A DNA stretch of 64,000 nucleotides from Pontivivens sp032464575 (GTDB taxonomy: Bacteria > Pseudomonadota > Alphaproteobacteria > Rhodobacterales > Rhodobacteraceae), in assembly GCA_032464575.1 (NCBI GenBank), contig JAWDKM010000006.1:186001-250000 (forward strand), in the 5' to 3' direction. Made by a program: the position numbers and the translations under genes. Shown here piece by piece: positions 26,500 to 34,050 of the stretch. The notes beneath the pieces were generated by a model that was given only the letters and a program-made list of their open reading frames with translations, made no database searches and was not told the origin of the DNA. Every line of letters begins with the position of its first letter. Within the stretch, counting starts at the first letter, position 1.

Positions 26500-29433
26500 A
26501 TGACGGAGCCGCAAGAGATGTGCGCCGACCAGCCCACCACGACGCCCGACTACAAGGACACCCTCAACCTGCCGCAGACCGACTTCCCCATGCGGGCCGG
26601 TTTGCCCAAGCGCGAGCCCGACTGGCTCAAGCGGTGGGAGGAACTGGCGATCTACGACCGCCTGCGGGAGAAGGAGGGGCGGGAGCCCTTCCTGCTCCAT
26701 GACGGGCCGCCCTACGCCAACGGCAACCTCCATATCGGCCACGGGCTCAACAAGATCCTCAAGGACATGGTCGTCCGCTCCCAGCAGATGATGGGCCGGG
26801 ACGCGCGTTACGTCCCCGGCTGGGACTGCCACGGGTTGCCCATCGAGTGGAAGATCGAGGAGAAGTACCGCCAGAAGGGCCGCAACAAGGACGAGGTCCC
26901 GGTCAACGAGTTCCGGGGCGAGTGCCGCGAGTTCGCCCGCGAGTGGGTCGGCATCCAGCGCGAGGAGTTCAAGCGCCTCGGCATCACCGGCAACTGGGAG
27001 AACCCCTACCTCACGATGGATTTCGGCGCCGAGGCGACCATCGCCGAGGAATTCATGAAGTTCGTCATGAACGGCACGCTCTACCAGGGCTCTAAACCCG
27101 TCATGTGGTCGGTGGTGGAAAAGACCGCGCTGGCCGAGGCCGAGGTCGAGTACCACGACCACCAGTCCCACATGATCTGGGTGCGGTTTCCGGTGATCGC
27201 AGGCGCCGAGGCGCTGGGCAGCGACGGCAATCCGGTGCTCGAAGCCGGGCAGATGAGCAAGTTTTCCGTCGTCATCTGGACCACCACGCCGTGGACCATC
27301 CCGCAAAACCGCGCGGTCTGCTTCGGGCCCGAAATCTCCTATGGTCTCTACGAGGTCACGGGCCGGCCGGAGGAATGCTGGGCCACCATCGGCGAGCGGC
27401 TGATCCTGTCCGATACACTCGCCGACGAGGTCCTGCATTCCGCTCGGCTCAAGGAAGGCATGTATCGCCGCCTTCGCGACGTGACCCCGGCCGAGCTGGA
27501 GGCGCTGACGCTCGCCCACCCGCTGCGCCACGTCGACGGCGCCGACGGTGAGTGGGACTTCGACGTGCCCATGCTGCCCGGCGACCACGTGACCGACGAC
27601 GCGGGGACGGGCTTCGTGCACACCGCGCCCTCCCACGGGGACGACGACTACCAGATCGGGCTGAAATACGGCCTGCCCATGACCCACAACGTGGGCGAGG
27701 ACGGCACCTTCCGCGAGAGCCTGCCGCTCTTCGGCGGGCTTGCGATCTTCGACCACAAGGGCAAGGAGGGGAAGGCCAACGCCGCCGTCATCAACGCGCT
27801 GGTGGAAGCGAAACGCCTGCTCGCGCGCGGGCGGCTCAAGCACTCCTACCCGCATTCCTGGCGCTCCAAGGCGCCGCTGATCTACCGCAACACGCCGCAA
27901 TGGTTCGTGGCGATCGACCGGGAGCTCGGCGGCGACGACACCTATGGCAAGACGATCCGGGAGCGGGCGCTGACCTCCATCGACGAGCTCGTCACCTGGA
28001 CCCCCGCCAACGGCCGCAACCGCATCCATGCGATGATCGAGAACCGCCCCGACTGGGTGCTCTCGCGCCAGCGCGCCTGGGGCGTGCCGCTCACCTGCTT
28101 CGTGAAGCGGCGGGATGACGGCACGGTGGAACTGCTTCAGGACGAGGCCGTCAACGCCCGCATCGTCGAGGCGTTCCGGGCCGAGGGTGCCGATTGCTGG
28201 TTCGAGGACGATGCCGCACAGCGCTTCCTCGGCGACCGCGCCTCCGAGGGGTGGGAGAAGGTAACCGACATCCTCGACGTCTGGTTCGATTCAGGCTCCA
28301 CCCATGCCTTCGTCATGCGCGACCGCGAGGATGGCGGCTGGCCCGCGGACCTGTATCTGGAGGGCACCGACCAGCACCGCGGCTGGTTCCACTCCTCGCT
28401 GCTCCAGGCGTGCGGCACGGTGGGCCGCGCCCCTTATAAGGGCGTGCTGACCCACGGCTTCACCCTCGACGGCAAGGGCATGAAGATGTCGAAGTCGCTC
28501 GGCAACACCATCGTGCCCGCCGAGGTGGTGAAGCAGTACGGCGCCGACATCCTGCGCCTCTGGGTCGCGCAGACCGACTACACCGCCGATCAGCGCATCG
28601 GGCCGGAGATCCTGAAGGGCGTCGCCGACAGCTACCGCCGCCTGCGCAACGCGTTCCGATTCATCCTCGGCTCGATCGAGGATCATGAGGCGGTCGCTCA
28701 CGCCGACATGCCGGAGCTGGAGCGCTGGGTGCTCCATCGCCTCGCCGAGCTCGATGCGGAGGTCCGACAGGGCTACACCGCCTACGATTTCCAAGGCGTG
28801 TTCCAGAAGCTCTTCACCTTCATCACGGTGGACCTGTCGGCCTACTACCTCGATATCCGCAAGGACGCGCTCTATTGCGGCGATCCGGCGAGTGTCGAGG
28901 CGCGGGCGGCCCGCGACGTGCTCGACGCGCTGCATACGCGGCTGACCACCTGGCTCGCCCCGATCCTGACCTTCACGATGGAGGAGGTGTGGATGGAGCG
29001 GCATCCGGACGGCTCGGTCCACCTGCAGGACTTCCCCGACACGCCCGCCGAGTGGCGCGACGATGCGCTCGCCGCGAAATGGGCGCGCATCCGCGCGGTC
29101 CGCCGCGTGGTGACCGGCGCGCTGGAGATCGAGCGCACCGAAAAGCGCATCGGCTCCTCGCTGGAGGCCGCCCCGGTGGTCCACGTCGCCGATCCGGAGC
29201 TTCGCGCGGCGCTTGAGAGCGTGCCGTTCGAGGATATCTGCATCACCTCGCAGATCACCGTAACGGGCGAGGCTGCGCCGAACGGCGCCTTCACTCTGCC
29301 GGAGGTTGAGGGCGTCGCCGTCGTCCCCGTTGAGTCCGATGGCGAGAAATGCGCGCGCTGCTGGAAGATCCTGCCGGACGTGGGCACGCACGCGCACCCG
29401 CAGACCTGCTCCCGCTGCGACGCAGTCCTCTAG
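26500..29433 (+). CDS. ileS: Isoleucyl-tRNA synthetase
   Basis: IleRS charges tRNA-Ile and edits valine. The 977-residue class I synthetase has the HIGH motif in GNLHIGHGLNKILKD (His78), the CP1 editing region (about 200-420, including DAGTGFVHTAPSHGDDD), and DVWFDSGSTH. KMSKS is at 662-666. A C-terminal zinc-binding segment has CARCWKI and CSRCDAVL. The start may be 26500 or the in-frame ATG at 26518; neither has a clear ribosome-binding site. The gene is monocistronic, with a terminator 26 bases after the stop. Confidence 0.97.
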   Translation: MTEPQEMCADQPTTTPDYKDTLNLPQTDFPMRAGLPKREPDWLKRWEELAIYDRLREKEGREPFLLHDGPPYANGNLHIGHGLNKILKDMVVRSQQMMGRDARYVPGWDCHGLPIEWKIEEKYRQKGRNKDEVPVNEFRGECREFAREWVGIQREEFKRLGITGNWENPYLTMDFGAEATIAEEFMKFVMNGTLYQGSKPVMWSVVEKTALAEAEVEYHDHQSHMIWVRFPVIAGAEALGSDGNPVLEAGQMSKFSVVIWTTTPWTIPQNRAVCFGPEISYGLYEVTGRPEECWATIGERLILSDTLADEVLHSARLKEGMYRRLRDVTPAELEALTLAHPLRHVDGADGEWDFDVPMLPGDHVTDDAGTGFVHTAPSHGDDDYQIGLKYGLPMTHNVGEDGTFRESLPLFGGLAIFDHKGKEGKANAAVINALVEAKRLLARGRLKHSYPHSWRSKAPLIYRNTPQWFVAIDRELGGDDTYGKTIRERALTSIDELVTWTPANGRNRIHAMIENRPDWVLSRQRAWGVPLTCFVKRRDDGTVELLQDEAVNARIVEAFRAEGADCWFEDDAAQRFLGDRASEGWEKVTDILDVWFDSGSTHAFVMRDREDGGWPADLYLEGTDQHRGWFHSSLLQACGTVGRAPYKGVLTHGFTLDGKGMKMSKSLGNTIVPAEVVKQYGADILRLWVAQTDYTADQRIGPEILKGVADSYRRLRNAFRFILGSIEDHEAVAHADMPELERWVLHRLAELDAEVRQGYTAYDFQGVFQKLFTFITVDLSAYYLDIRKDALYCGDPASVEARAARDVLDALHTRLTTWLAPILTFTMEEVWMERHPDGSVHLQDFPDTPAEWRDDALAAKWARIRAVRRVVTGALEIERTEKRIGSSLEAAPVVHVADPELRAALESVPFEDICITSQITVTGEAAPNGAFTLPEVEGVAVVPVESDGEKCARCWKILPDVGTHAHPQTCSRCDAVL

Positions 29434-29458
29434 GTTCAGGCGCTGGACGGCCCCTTAC

Positions 29459-29486
29459 GCCCCGCCGGAAGCCGCGGCGGGGCTTT
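29459..29486 (+). terminator. Rho-independent terminator after ileS
   Basis: GCCCCGCCG and CGGCGGGGC form a perfect 9-base stem with a 7-base loop, followed by TTTCCT. It is the end of the ileS transcript and isolates it from the poly-aspartate gene cluster. Confidence 0.82.
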
Positions 29487-29532
29487 CCTCATTCCGAGAT
29501 GCGAAAGCACGCCGAGTCGGGTAGCCTGACGG

Positions 29533-29555
29533 CGCCGCAACCCTAGGTTGTCGCG
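29533..29555. promoter_or_regulatory. Inverted repeat upstream of first poly-Asp gene
   Basis: CGCCGCAACC, CTA, GGTTGTCGCG forms an imperfect dyad (8 of 10 pairs). The half-sites fit CGCNNCAACC, as does the perfect dyad at 30487-30508 before the second poly-Asp gene. It lies 126 bases before the start codon. A regulator site is inference. Confidence 0.45.
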
Positions 29556-29681
29556 CACTCGACAGTGCCACGAAAAGCCCGCCTCACCCCATGGCGCGCA
29601 GTGGGAAACGATCGGCCGCTCCCCCCGCCTGTGCGCCTGCGCTCAGGTGTCCGGTCGACGTGTCCCCGCAAGGAGACAGGA

Positions 29682-30308
29682 ATGAAATCGACCCCCTCCC
29701 CCCGCCTCGCAACCCTTCTCGCAACCACATTGCTCGTCGCGCCGCACGCGGCTCTCGCCGACGGTTACCGGCTCGACCCGATGGGCCGCGCACTCGCCTC
29801 CGCCTTCGGCATGGAGGAGCTCGATTCCGAGCGCGGCAACTGGTCCGGAAACGACGACGGCAACGATGACCGGGGCAGCCGCGGCGGCGATGACGACGGT
29901 GACCGCGGTCGCTCGGCAAGCGCCGAAAGCTCTGGCGGGGGATCGACTGCGAGCTCCGCCGGTTCCGGTGCGGCGAACGACGATGACGACAACGACGACA
30001 GCGCGGGCAGTTCCGACAGCGGTCCCGGAGACAGTGGCGGAGGCGATGACGGTGGCGGTTCAGATGACGGCGGCTCCGATGACGACAGCGACACCGATAG
30101 TGGAGGCGACAGCGGTGACGACGGTGACGACGGCGATAGCGGCGACGATAGCGACAGCGGCGACGACGATGATGGCAGCGACTCGGGATCGGATGACGGT
30201 GGATCCGACGGTGACAGCGGTTCCGGCGGTGGCGACGATGATGACAACGATGACAGCGACGATGACGACGACGATGATGACGATGACGATGACGACGACG
30301 ATGACTGA
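29682..30308 (+). CDS. Exported Asp/Ser/Gly-rich acidic protein (first of three)
   Basis: The 208-residue precursor has a signal peptide MKSTPSPRLATLLATTLLV then APHAALA, with cleavage expected before DGYRLD. A short conserved-looking segment DPMGRALASAFGMEEL follows. The rest (about 50-208) is low-complexity Asp, Ser and Gly, ending in about 16 consecutive Asp. No catalytic domain is visible. The start follows AGGAGA. GAC and GAT codons are mixed throughout the acidic tract. The extreme negative charge suggests cation (calcium or metal) binding or solubility outside the membrane, but this is inference. No close homologous family is recognised. Confidence 0.8.
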   Translation: MKSTPSPRLATLLATTLLVAPHAALADGYRLDPMGRALASAFGMEELDSERGNWSGNDDGNDDRGSRGGDDDGDRGRSASAESSGGGSTASSAGSGAANDDDDNDDSAGSSDSGPGDSGGGDDGGGSDDGGSDDDSDTDSGGDSGDDGDDGDSGDDSDSGDDDDGSDSGSDDGGSDGDSGSGGGDDDDNDDSDDDDDDDDDDDDDDDD

Positions 30309-30688
30309 CCCCGGCCGCTCCTGATCACCCACTCGCCGGACCGCGGTGCCGCCGCACGCAAGGATGGCGCCGCGGACCCTGATCGGATCGGTGAGATCAG
30401 CACCGGTCCGGGGCTCGATCGCGCCCGTGACGGCATCGTCCCCGCGGCAGACGCCGGCTCCGTTCCCTTCGGATGAACCTTAGCCTCGCATCAACCCCGG
30501 TTGATGCGGGTCGATGTGTCCTCCAGGCAACCTGCTGTCGCATATCTGCCCTCGGTTTAGATCGCTCGGCCCTTCCGGCCACGGGGGCGGCTCTAACCTC
30601 CTGACGGATATCCGAAATAGGCCGGTTCCACTTTTCTGGTGGCGAGCCGCGACGATGCCGCTCTGCAACAAGCGAAAGGGAACCTGAC
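30309..30688. other. Gap between first and second poly-Asp genes
   Basis: No gene was recognised in these 380 bases. It contains a nested hairpin at about 30375-30413 (CGGACC...GGTCCG outside CTGATC...GATCAG), plausibly ending the first transcript, and the perfect dyad at 30487-30508. The second gene therefore probably has its own promoter. Confidence 0.45.
30487..30508. promoter_or_regulatory. Perfect 10-base inverted repeat, candidate operator
   Basis: CGCATCAACC and GGTTGATGCG flank CC, a perfect 22-base dyad of the size bound by dimeric HTH regulators. It lies 180 bases before the second poly-Asp gene and shares its CGCNNCAACC half-site with the repeat at 29533-29555. The LuxR-type gene at 31393 is the obvious candidate binder; this is untested. 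Confidence 0.5.
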
Positions 30689-30964
30689 ATGAAGACGCTC
30701 ACCCGCCTTACCGCAGCAACCGTCCTCGCCTTCGTCCTCGCGCCCGGCGCTACGCTCGCGGACGAGGACGACCGCCGCACCTTCGGCGGCTACATAGCCA
30801 CCATCTTCGGTGCCGACGACGATGACGACGACCGCCGGGACAGCGCCGAACGCGACGACGACGACGATGACAGGGACGATGATGGCAACGAAGACGATGA
30901 CGGGGATGACGGCGACAATGATGATGACGACGATGACGACAACGACGATGATGACGATGACTGA
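30689..30964 (+). CDS. Exported poly-aspartate protein (second of three)
   Basis: The 91-residue precursor has a signal peptide MKTLTRLTAATVLAFVLAPG then ATLA, cleaved before DEDDRR. A short segment TFGGYIATIFGADDD follows. Its GGYIATIFG aligns with GRALASAFG in the first protein (G-x-x-[LI]-A-[ST]-x-F-G). The remaining 50 residues are almost all Asp with scattered Arg, Asn, Gly and Glu, ending in six Asp. AAGGGAA precedes the start. It looks like a shorter paralogue of the upstream gene. The calculated charge must be extremely negative. Function is unknown. Confidence 0.8.
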   Translation: MKTLTRLTAATVLAFVLAPGATLADEDDRRTFGGYIATIFGADDDDDDRRDSAERDDDDDDRDDDGNEDDDGDDGDNDDDDDDDNDDDDDD

Positions 30965-31030
30965 GACCTAGATCACGTCGCCGCGGGGGGCGGACGCGGA
31001 TGGCGTTCCGGCCCCCATCGTCATGCGGAG

Positions 31031-31059
31031 GTGACGCAACGGCGGCACCGTTCTATGAT
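31031..31059 (+). promoter_or_regulatory. Candidate sigma-70 promoter of third poly-Asp gene
   Basis: GTGACG, 17 bases, TATGAT fits a vegetative promoter whose start site would be about 20 bases before the ATG at 31085. The spacer contains the small dyad AACGG-N5-CCGTT. It would drive the third poly-Asp gene and the regulator. Confidence 0.4.
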
Positions 31060-31084
31060 GCCGGCCAACGAAACAGGGGACCAC

Positions 31085-31390
31085 ATGCGCCTTCTCGCCG
31101 CGCTTCTCGTTGCAATCACGCTCTGGATCTCTCCGGCCCCGGTTCAGGCGCAATCGGAAGACGGTTGCCAGAGCTGGGTCTGCCGTGTCTTCAACGCGAA
31201 GCGGCAGCAGGGTCTGTCGGAGGAGCAGCGCCGCCTGCTGTTGCAGGACGACGACGATGACCGGAGCGGCGGACGCAACGGTGACAACGACGATGATGGC
31301 GGTCGGTCCGGCGGCAATGATGACGATGACGATGACGACGATGGAGATGACGACGACGATGATGATGACGACAACGACGATGACGACTGA
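31085..31390 (+). CDS. Exported poly-aspartate protein (third of three)
   Basis: The 101-residue precursor starts with a signal peptide MRLLAALLVAITLWISPAPV then QA. The mature start QSEDGCQSWVCRVFNAKRQQ has two cysteines, unlike the other two proteins, and its WVCRVFN segment lines up loosely with their IATIFG/LASAFG motif. LSEEQRRLLLQ follows, then an Asp-rich tail with Gly/Asn/Arg breaks, ending DDDD. GGGGA lies nine bases before the start. The stop is 2 bases before the GTG of the LuxR-type regulator, so the two are probably co-translated. The paired cysteines may form a disulfide. Confidence 0.8.
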   Translation: MRLLAALLVAITLWISPAPVQAQSEDGCQSWVCRVFNAKRQQGLSEEQRRLLLQDDDDDRSGGRNGDNDDDGGRSGGNDDDDDDDDGDDDDDDDDDNDDDD

Positions 31391-31392
31391 TC

Positions 31393-31932
31393 GTGTTGTC
31401 CGCTGACGTTCAGGACACCCCGGCCCAGTCCGGGGAGCCCGGCCCGTACCTGCCGGACAACTGGCTGCGCGCGGCCCTTCTGGGGGCGGCCGTCAGCCTT
31501 CAGGTCATCTGTGCGCTGTTCTTCACCGCCGACCTCGTGCTCGACTTCATCTACCCGTCCGACATCCCCGATTACCGCCTCTTCATGGCGTTCGAATGCT
31601 TCGCCGTCTTCAGCCTGTGGCTGGCGGTGTGGCTCGGCGCCCGGCAGCTGGCGCGGCTGCGTCGGCGGCACGACCGCATGGCCGATCAGCTCGCCGTCGC
31701 GACCGGGGCCTTCCAGGACCTGCTCGATGTCCGCTTCGCCGAGTGGGAGCTGACGGAGGCGGAGCGCGACGTGGCGCTTCTGATCCTCAAGGGGATGAGC
31801 ACGGCGGAGATCGCGGATCTTCGCTCCTCGGCCACCGGCACGGTGAAGTCGCAGAGCTCCGCGATCTACCGCAAGTCGGGCCACGCCAACCGGGCGCAGC
31901 TCATTTCCTCGTTCATCGAGGATCTTCTCTGA
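31393..31932 (+). CDS. Membrane-anchored LuxR-type HTH regulator
   Basis: The 179-residue product begins with a short cytoplasmic part, then two membrane spans. The first is about residues 24-54 (LLGAAVSLQVICALFFTADL), the second about 65-86 (FECFAVFSLWLAVWLGA), with a tiny periplasmic loop YPSDIPDY. A charged linker LARLRRRHDRMADQL follows, then a GerE/LuxR-like HTH (about 118-170) with LTEAERDVALLILKGMSTAEIA and GTVKSQSSAIYRKSGHANR. There is no receiver domain. The start is GTG with a weak ribosome-binding site, 2 bases after the poly-Asp gene. Its 3' end overlaps the convergent ABC permease gene by 20 bases. It probably controls the acidic-protein cluster, by position. Confidence 0.8.
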   Translation: MLSADVQDTPAQSGEPGPYLPDNWLRAALLGAAVSLQVICALFFTADLVLDFIYPSDIPDYRLFMAFECFAVFSLWLAVWLGARQLARLRRRHDRMADQLAVATGAFQDLLDVRFAEWELTEAERDVALLILKGMSTAEIADLRSSATGTVKSQSSAIYRKSGHANRAQLISSFIEDLL

Positions 31933-32722
31933 CCGCCCGTCTTCGCCGCAGCCGCCGTTCGAAGGCCCGCAGGGCGAGGCTGAGGCCCACCGTGATCAGC
32001 AGGTAGATCACGGCGACGATGTTGTAGGTCTCCATGTACCGGAACGAGCCCGAGGCGTAGATCTTGCCGAGTTGCGTGACGTCGGCCACGCCCAGGACGG
32101 AGACGAGCGCGCTATCCTTGATCAACGCTATGAAATCATTGCCCAAAGGCGGCAGGATCGTGCGCAGCGCCTGCGGGAACACGATCAGCCGGAAGCGCTG
32201 CCAGCCGCTGAGGCCGAGGGCCTTCGCCGCCTCCACCTGGCCCGGATCGACCGATTGCAGCCCGGCGCGGAAGACCTCGGCGATGAAGGCGGAATAGCCG
32301 ATGGTCAGCGCCAGGATCGCCCGCCACATCAGGGAGATGTCGCGGGTCTGGATCGGCTCGAACCCCAGCGGCTCGATCACGCCGTTCACCACGGGCACCA
32401 TGAGAGGCGCGCCGACGAAGGCGATGTAGAAGAGCAGGACGAGCATCGGGATGCCGCGCACGATCTCGATGTAGAACCGCGCGATCTGACGCAATATCAG
32501 AGACCTGGAAAGGCTCATGACCGCGAGCAGCAGCCCGACCGTGGCGGCGAGCGCGAAGGCGGTGACGGTGACGAAGGCGGTGATGCGCACGCCGCGCACG
32601 ACGACGTCGAAGATCTGGGAATAGAGTTCGTCCGCGGCGATCCGCCACCCGATCCAGAGTGCGATGGCAATGGCCGCGACGAGCCACCAGGGAAAGTCGC
32701 GATCCTGCGTTTCGGGTGTCAT
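31913..32722 (-). CDS. Amino-acid-type ABC transporter permease
   Basis: The 269-residue product is a polar-amino-acid (HisM/GlnP-type) inner-membrane permease with about five or six spans. It has FYIEIVRGIPMLVLLFYIAF in the first third and the EAA motif EAAKALGLSGWQRFRLIVFPQ contacting the ATPase. IALIKDSALVSVLGVADVT follows it. The start MTPETQDRD at 32722 is separated from the upstream binding-protein gene by 160 bases containing a hairpin. No ATP-binding subunit is encoded nearby, so it presumably uses one from elsewhere. Confidence 0.92.
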   Translation of the reverse strand: MTPETQDRDFPWWLVAAIAIALWIGWRIAADELYSQIFDVVVRGVRITAFVTVTAFALAATVGLLLAVMSLSRSLILRQIARFYIEIVRGIPMLVLLFYIAFVGAPLMVPVVNGVIEPLGFEPIQTRDISLMWRAILALTIGYSAFIAEVFRAGLQSVDPGQVEAAKALGLSGWQRFRLIVFPQALRTILPPLGNDFIALIKDSALVSVLGVADVTQLGKIYASGSFRYMETYNIVAVIYLLITVGLSLALRAFERRLRRRRAVREDPR

Positions 32723-32807
32723 TCAGTGCGACCGCCCCGGACCTGATCCGGGGCCTTACGGAAGGCCGAGCGATCCCGCCTCCGGGCCGGGACGGTCGTT
32801 CCAGAAA

Positions 32808-32882
32808 GCTTCGCAAAGTTCGCAGTTCGCAGAAACTCCGCCGCTCTGGCCGCGAAAATCTGCGAATTGCGAAGTTGCGAAC
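32808..32882 (-). repeat. Long imperfect hairpin between binding protein and permease
   Basis: GCTTCGCAAAGTTCGCAG, TTCGCAGA (32808-32833) is nearly complementary to TCTGCGAATTGCGAAG, TTGCGAA (32859-32881), with a loop of about 25 bases. It directly follows the binding-protein stop at 32883. Such structures often protect the upstream mRNA end and lower downstream expression. A REP-like palindrome (CCCCGGACC...GGGGCC) lies beside it at about 32728-32755. Confidence 0.65.
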
Positions 32883-33668
32883 TCACTGGCCCAGTTCGTA
32901 TTCGAGGAACCATTTCGTGTTCAGCGCATCGATCGTCCCGTCGGCCCGCATGTCGGCGATGGCCGCATTGAAGGGCTCCACGAGGTCCGAGCCGCGCGGG
33001 AAGATGAAGCCGAAATCCTCGGTCCCCAGCGGCTCGCCGACCAGCTTGAAGGTGTCGGGGTTCGCGTCGACATAGCCCTGACCGGCAGTGCCGTCCGTCA
33101 GCACCATGTCGACGTCGCCCGCGCGCAGGGCCTGCACGCCGGCGCCGAAGGTCTCGAAAAGGCGCACCCGCGGGTTCGCCTCGTCCCCGTCGAGCACGTC
33201 GTAGACCGCGACATAGAAGGGCGTCGTGCCGGGCTGCGCCCCGACCAGCAGATCCTCGTCGGCGGCAAAGCCCGGAGCGTCGTCGAAACGCTCCTCGTCG
33301 GCGCGCACCAGCATGAACATCTCGGAGCGCATGTAGGGATCGGAGAAGTCGACGACCTCGGCCCGGTCCTCGCGGATCGTGATGCCCGTCATGCCCATGT
33401 CGTACTGTCCTTCGGAGACCGCGGCGATCATCGCGTCCCAGGAGGTGTTCTGGATCTCGACCTCGATGTTGATCCGCTCGGCGATCTCCTCGATGGCGTC
33501 GTATTCCCAGCCGATGGCGTCGCCCGTCGACGGATCGACGAACTGGAGGGGCGGATAGGCGTTCTCCGTCACGACGACGACGGTGCGCCCGCCGAGATCG
33601 GGCAGGTCCTGCGCGGCCGCCGGAAGGGCGGCGAGGGCGATCAGGGCGGCGGAAAGATGCTTGAGCAT
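32883..33668 (-). CDS. Amino-acid-type ABC transporter substrate-binding protein
   Basis: The 261-residue product is a periplasmic family 3 solute-binding protein. A signal peptide MLKHLSAALIALAALPAAAQ is followed by TVVVVTENAYPPLQFVD and GWEYDAIEEIAERINIEVE. Next come YDMGMTGITIREDRAEVVDFSDPYM (the signature region), VDMVLTDGTAG and a closing ADGTIDALNTKWF. The ligand is probably a polar amino acid, not more precisely known. The start at 33668 follows GAGGAG; a longer frame upstream lacks a signal sequence. It precedes the permease gene on the same strand. Confidence 0.92.
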   Translation of the reverse strand: MLKHLSAALIALAALPAAAQDLPDLGGRTVVVVTENAYPPLQFVDPSTGDAIGWEYDAIEEIAERINIEVEIQNTSWDAMIAAVSEGQYDMGMTGITIREDRAEVVDFSDPYMRSEMFMLVRADEERFDDAPGFAADEDLLVGAQPGTTPFYVAVYDVLDGDEANPRVRLFETFGAGVQALRAGDVDMVLTDGTAGQGYVDANPDTFKLVGEPLGTEDFGFIFPRGSDLVEPFNAAIADMRADGTIDALNTKWFLEYELGQ

Positions 33669-33839
33669 GGGGCAGACTCCTCGGATGGGGCGCGACGCTT
33701 GAGCACGACAGTGCCCCCGTGCCTTTCGGATTGGCAAGGGGCGTCGCGTCGGCGGATTTCCGCTATGCGGTGTGAACGAAAGTGTCCCGGGCGCGTTGAT
33801 GCCACATAACAATCACGCCCGAATTTGAGGTTCTTAGCC

Positions 33840-33983
33840 ATGCTGTCCATGTTTTCCGGAAGCCTTTCCGCGGCCCTTCTCGCCCTGACGATCGCGATGG
33901 TCGCCATCGGCGCCGTTCAGAATCCCTCCGCCAATGCCGCAGCGACGGGGGAGCCGCCGGTCGCCGCGACGCCCGCGAGCTGA
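33840..33983 (+). CDS. Small membrane peptide
   Basis: This 47-codon frame reads MLSMFSGSLSAALLALTIAM, then VAIGAVQNPSANAAATG and EPPVAATPAS. It has one hydrophobic stretch followed by an Ala/Pro-rich tail, so it could be a single-span membrane peptide or an exported peptide. GAGG lies about 11 bases before the ATG. A strong terminator follows 37 bases after the stop, which supports a real short transcript. No family is recognised. It is divergent from the binding-protein gene. Confidence 0.6.
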   Translation: MLSMFSGSLSAALLALTIAMVAIGAVQNPSANAAATGEPPVAATPAS

Positions 33984-34020
33984 GTGCCATGGCCGGGTGG
34001 GGCCGGCCGTGAAGTCTTCG

Positions 34021-34050
34021 AACGTCCCGGCGCGGGTGCCGGGACGTTTT
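34021..34050 (+). terminator. Rho-independent terminator after the small peptide gene
   Basis: AACGTCCCGG and CCGGGACGTT form a perfect 10-base stem around an 8-base loop, followed by TTCGGG after TT. It is the end of a short transcript starting before 33840. Confidence 0.8.

Noticed and set aside
29765..30436. Poly-serine protein on the minus strand
   Set aside because: The serine runs are the antisense reading of the Asp codons. The plus-strand frame has a signal peptide and ribosome-binding site.
29830..31388. Possible CRISPR or tandem repeat array
   Set aside because: The GAC/GAT tracts are short-period coding repeats with no regular spacers of 30-40 bases.
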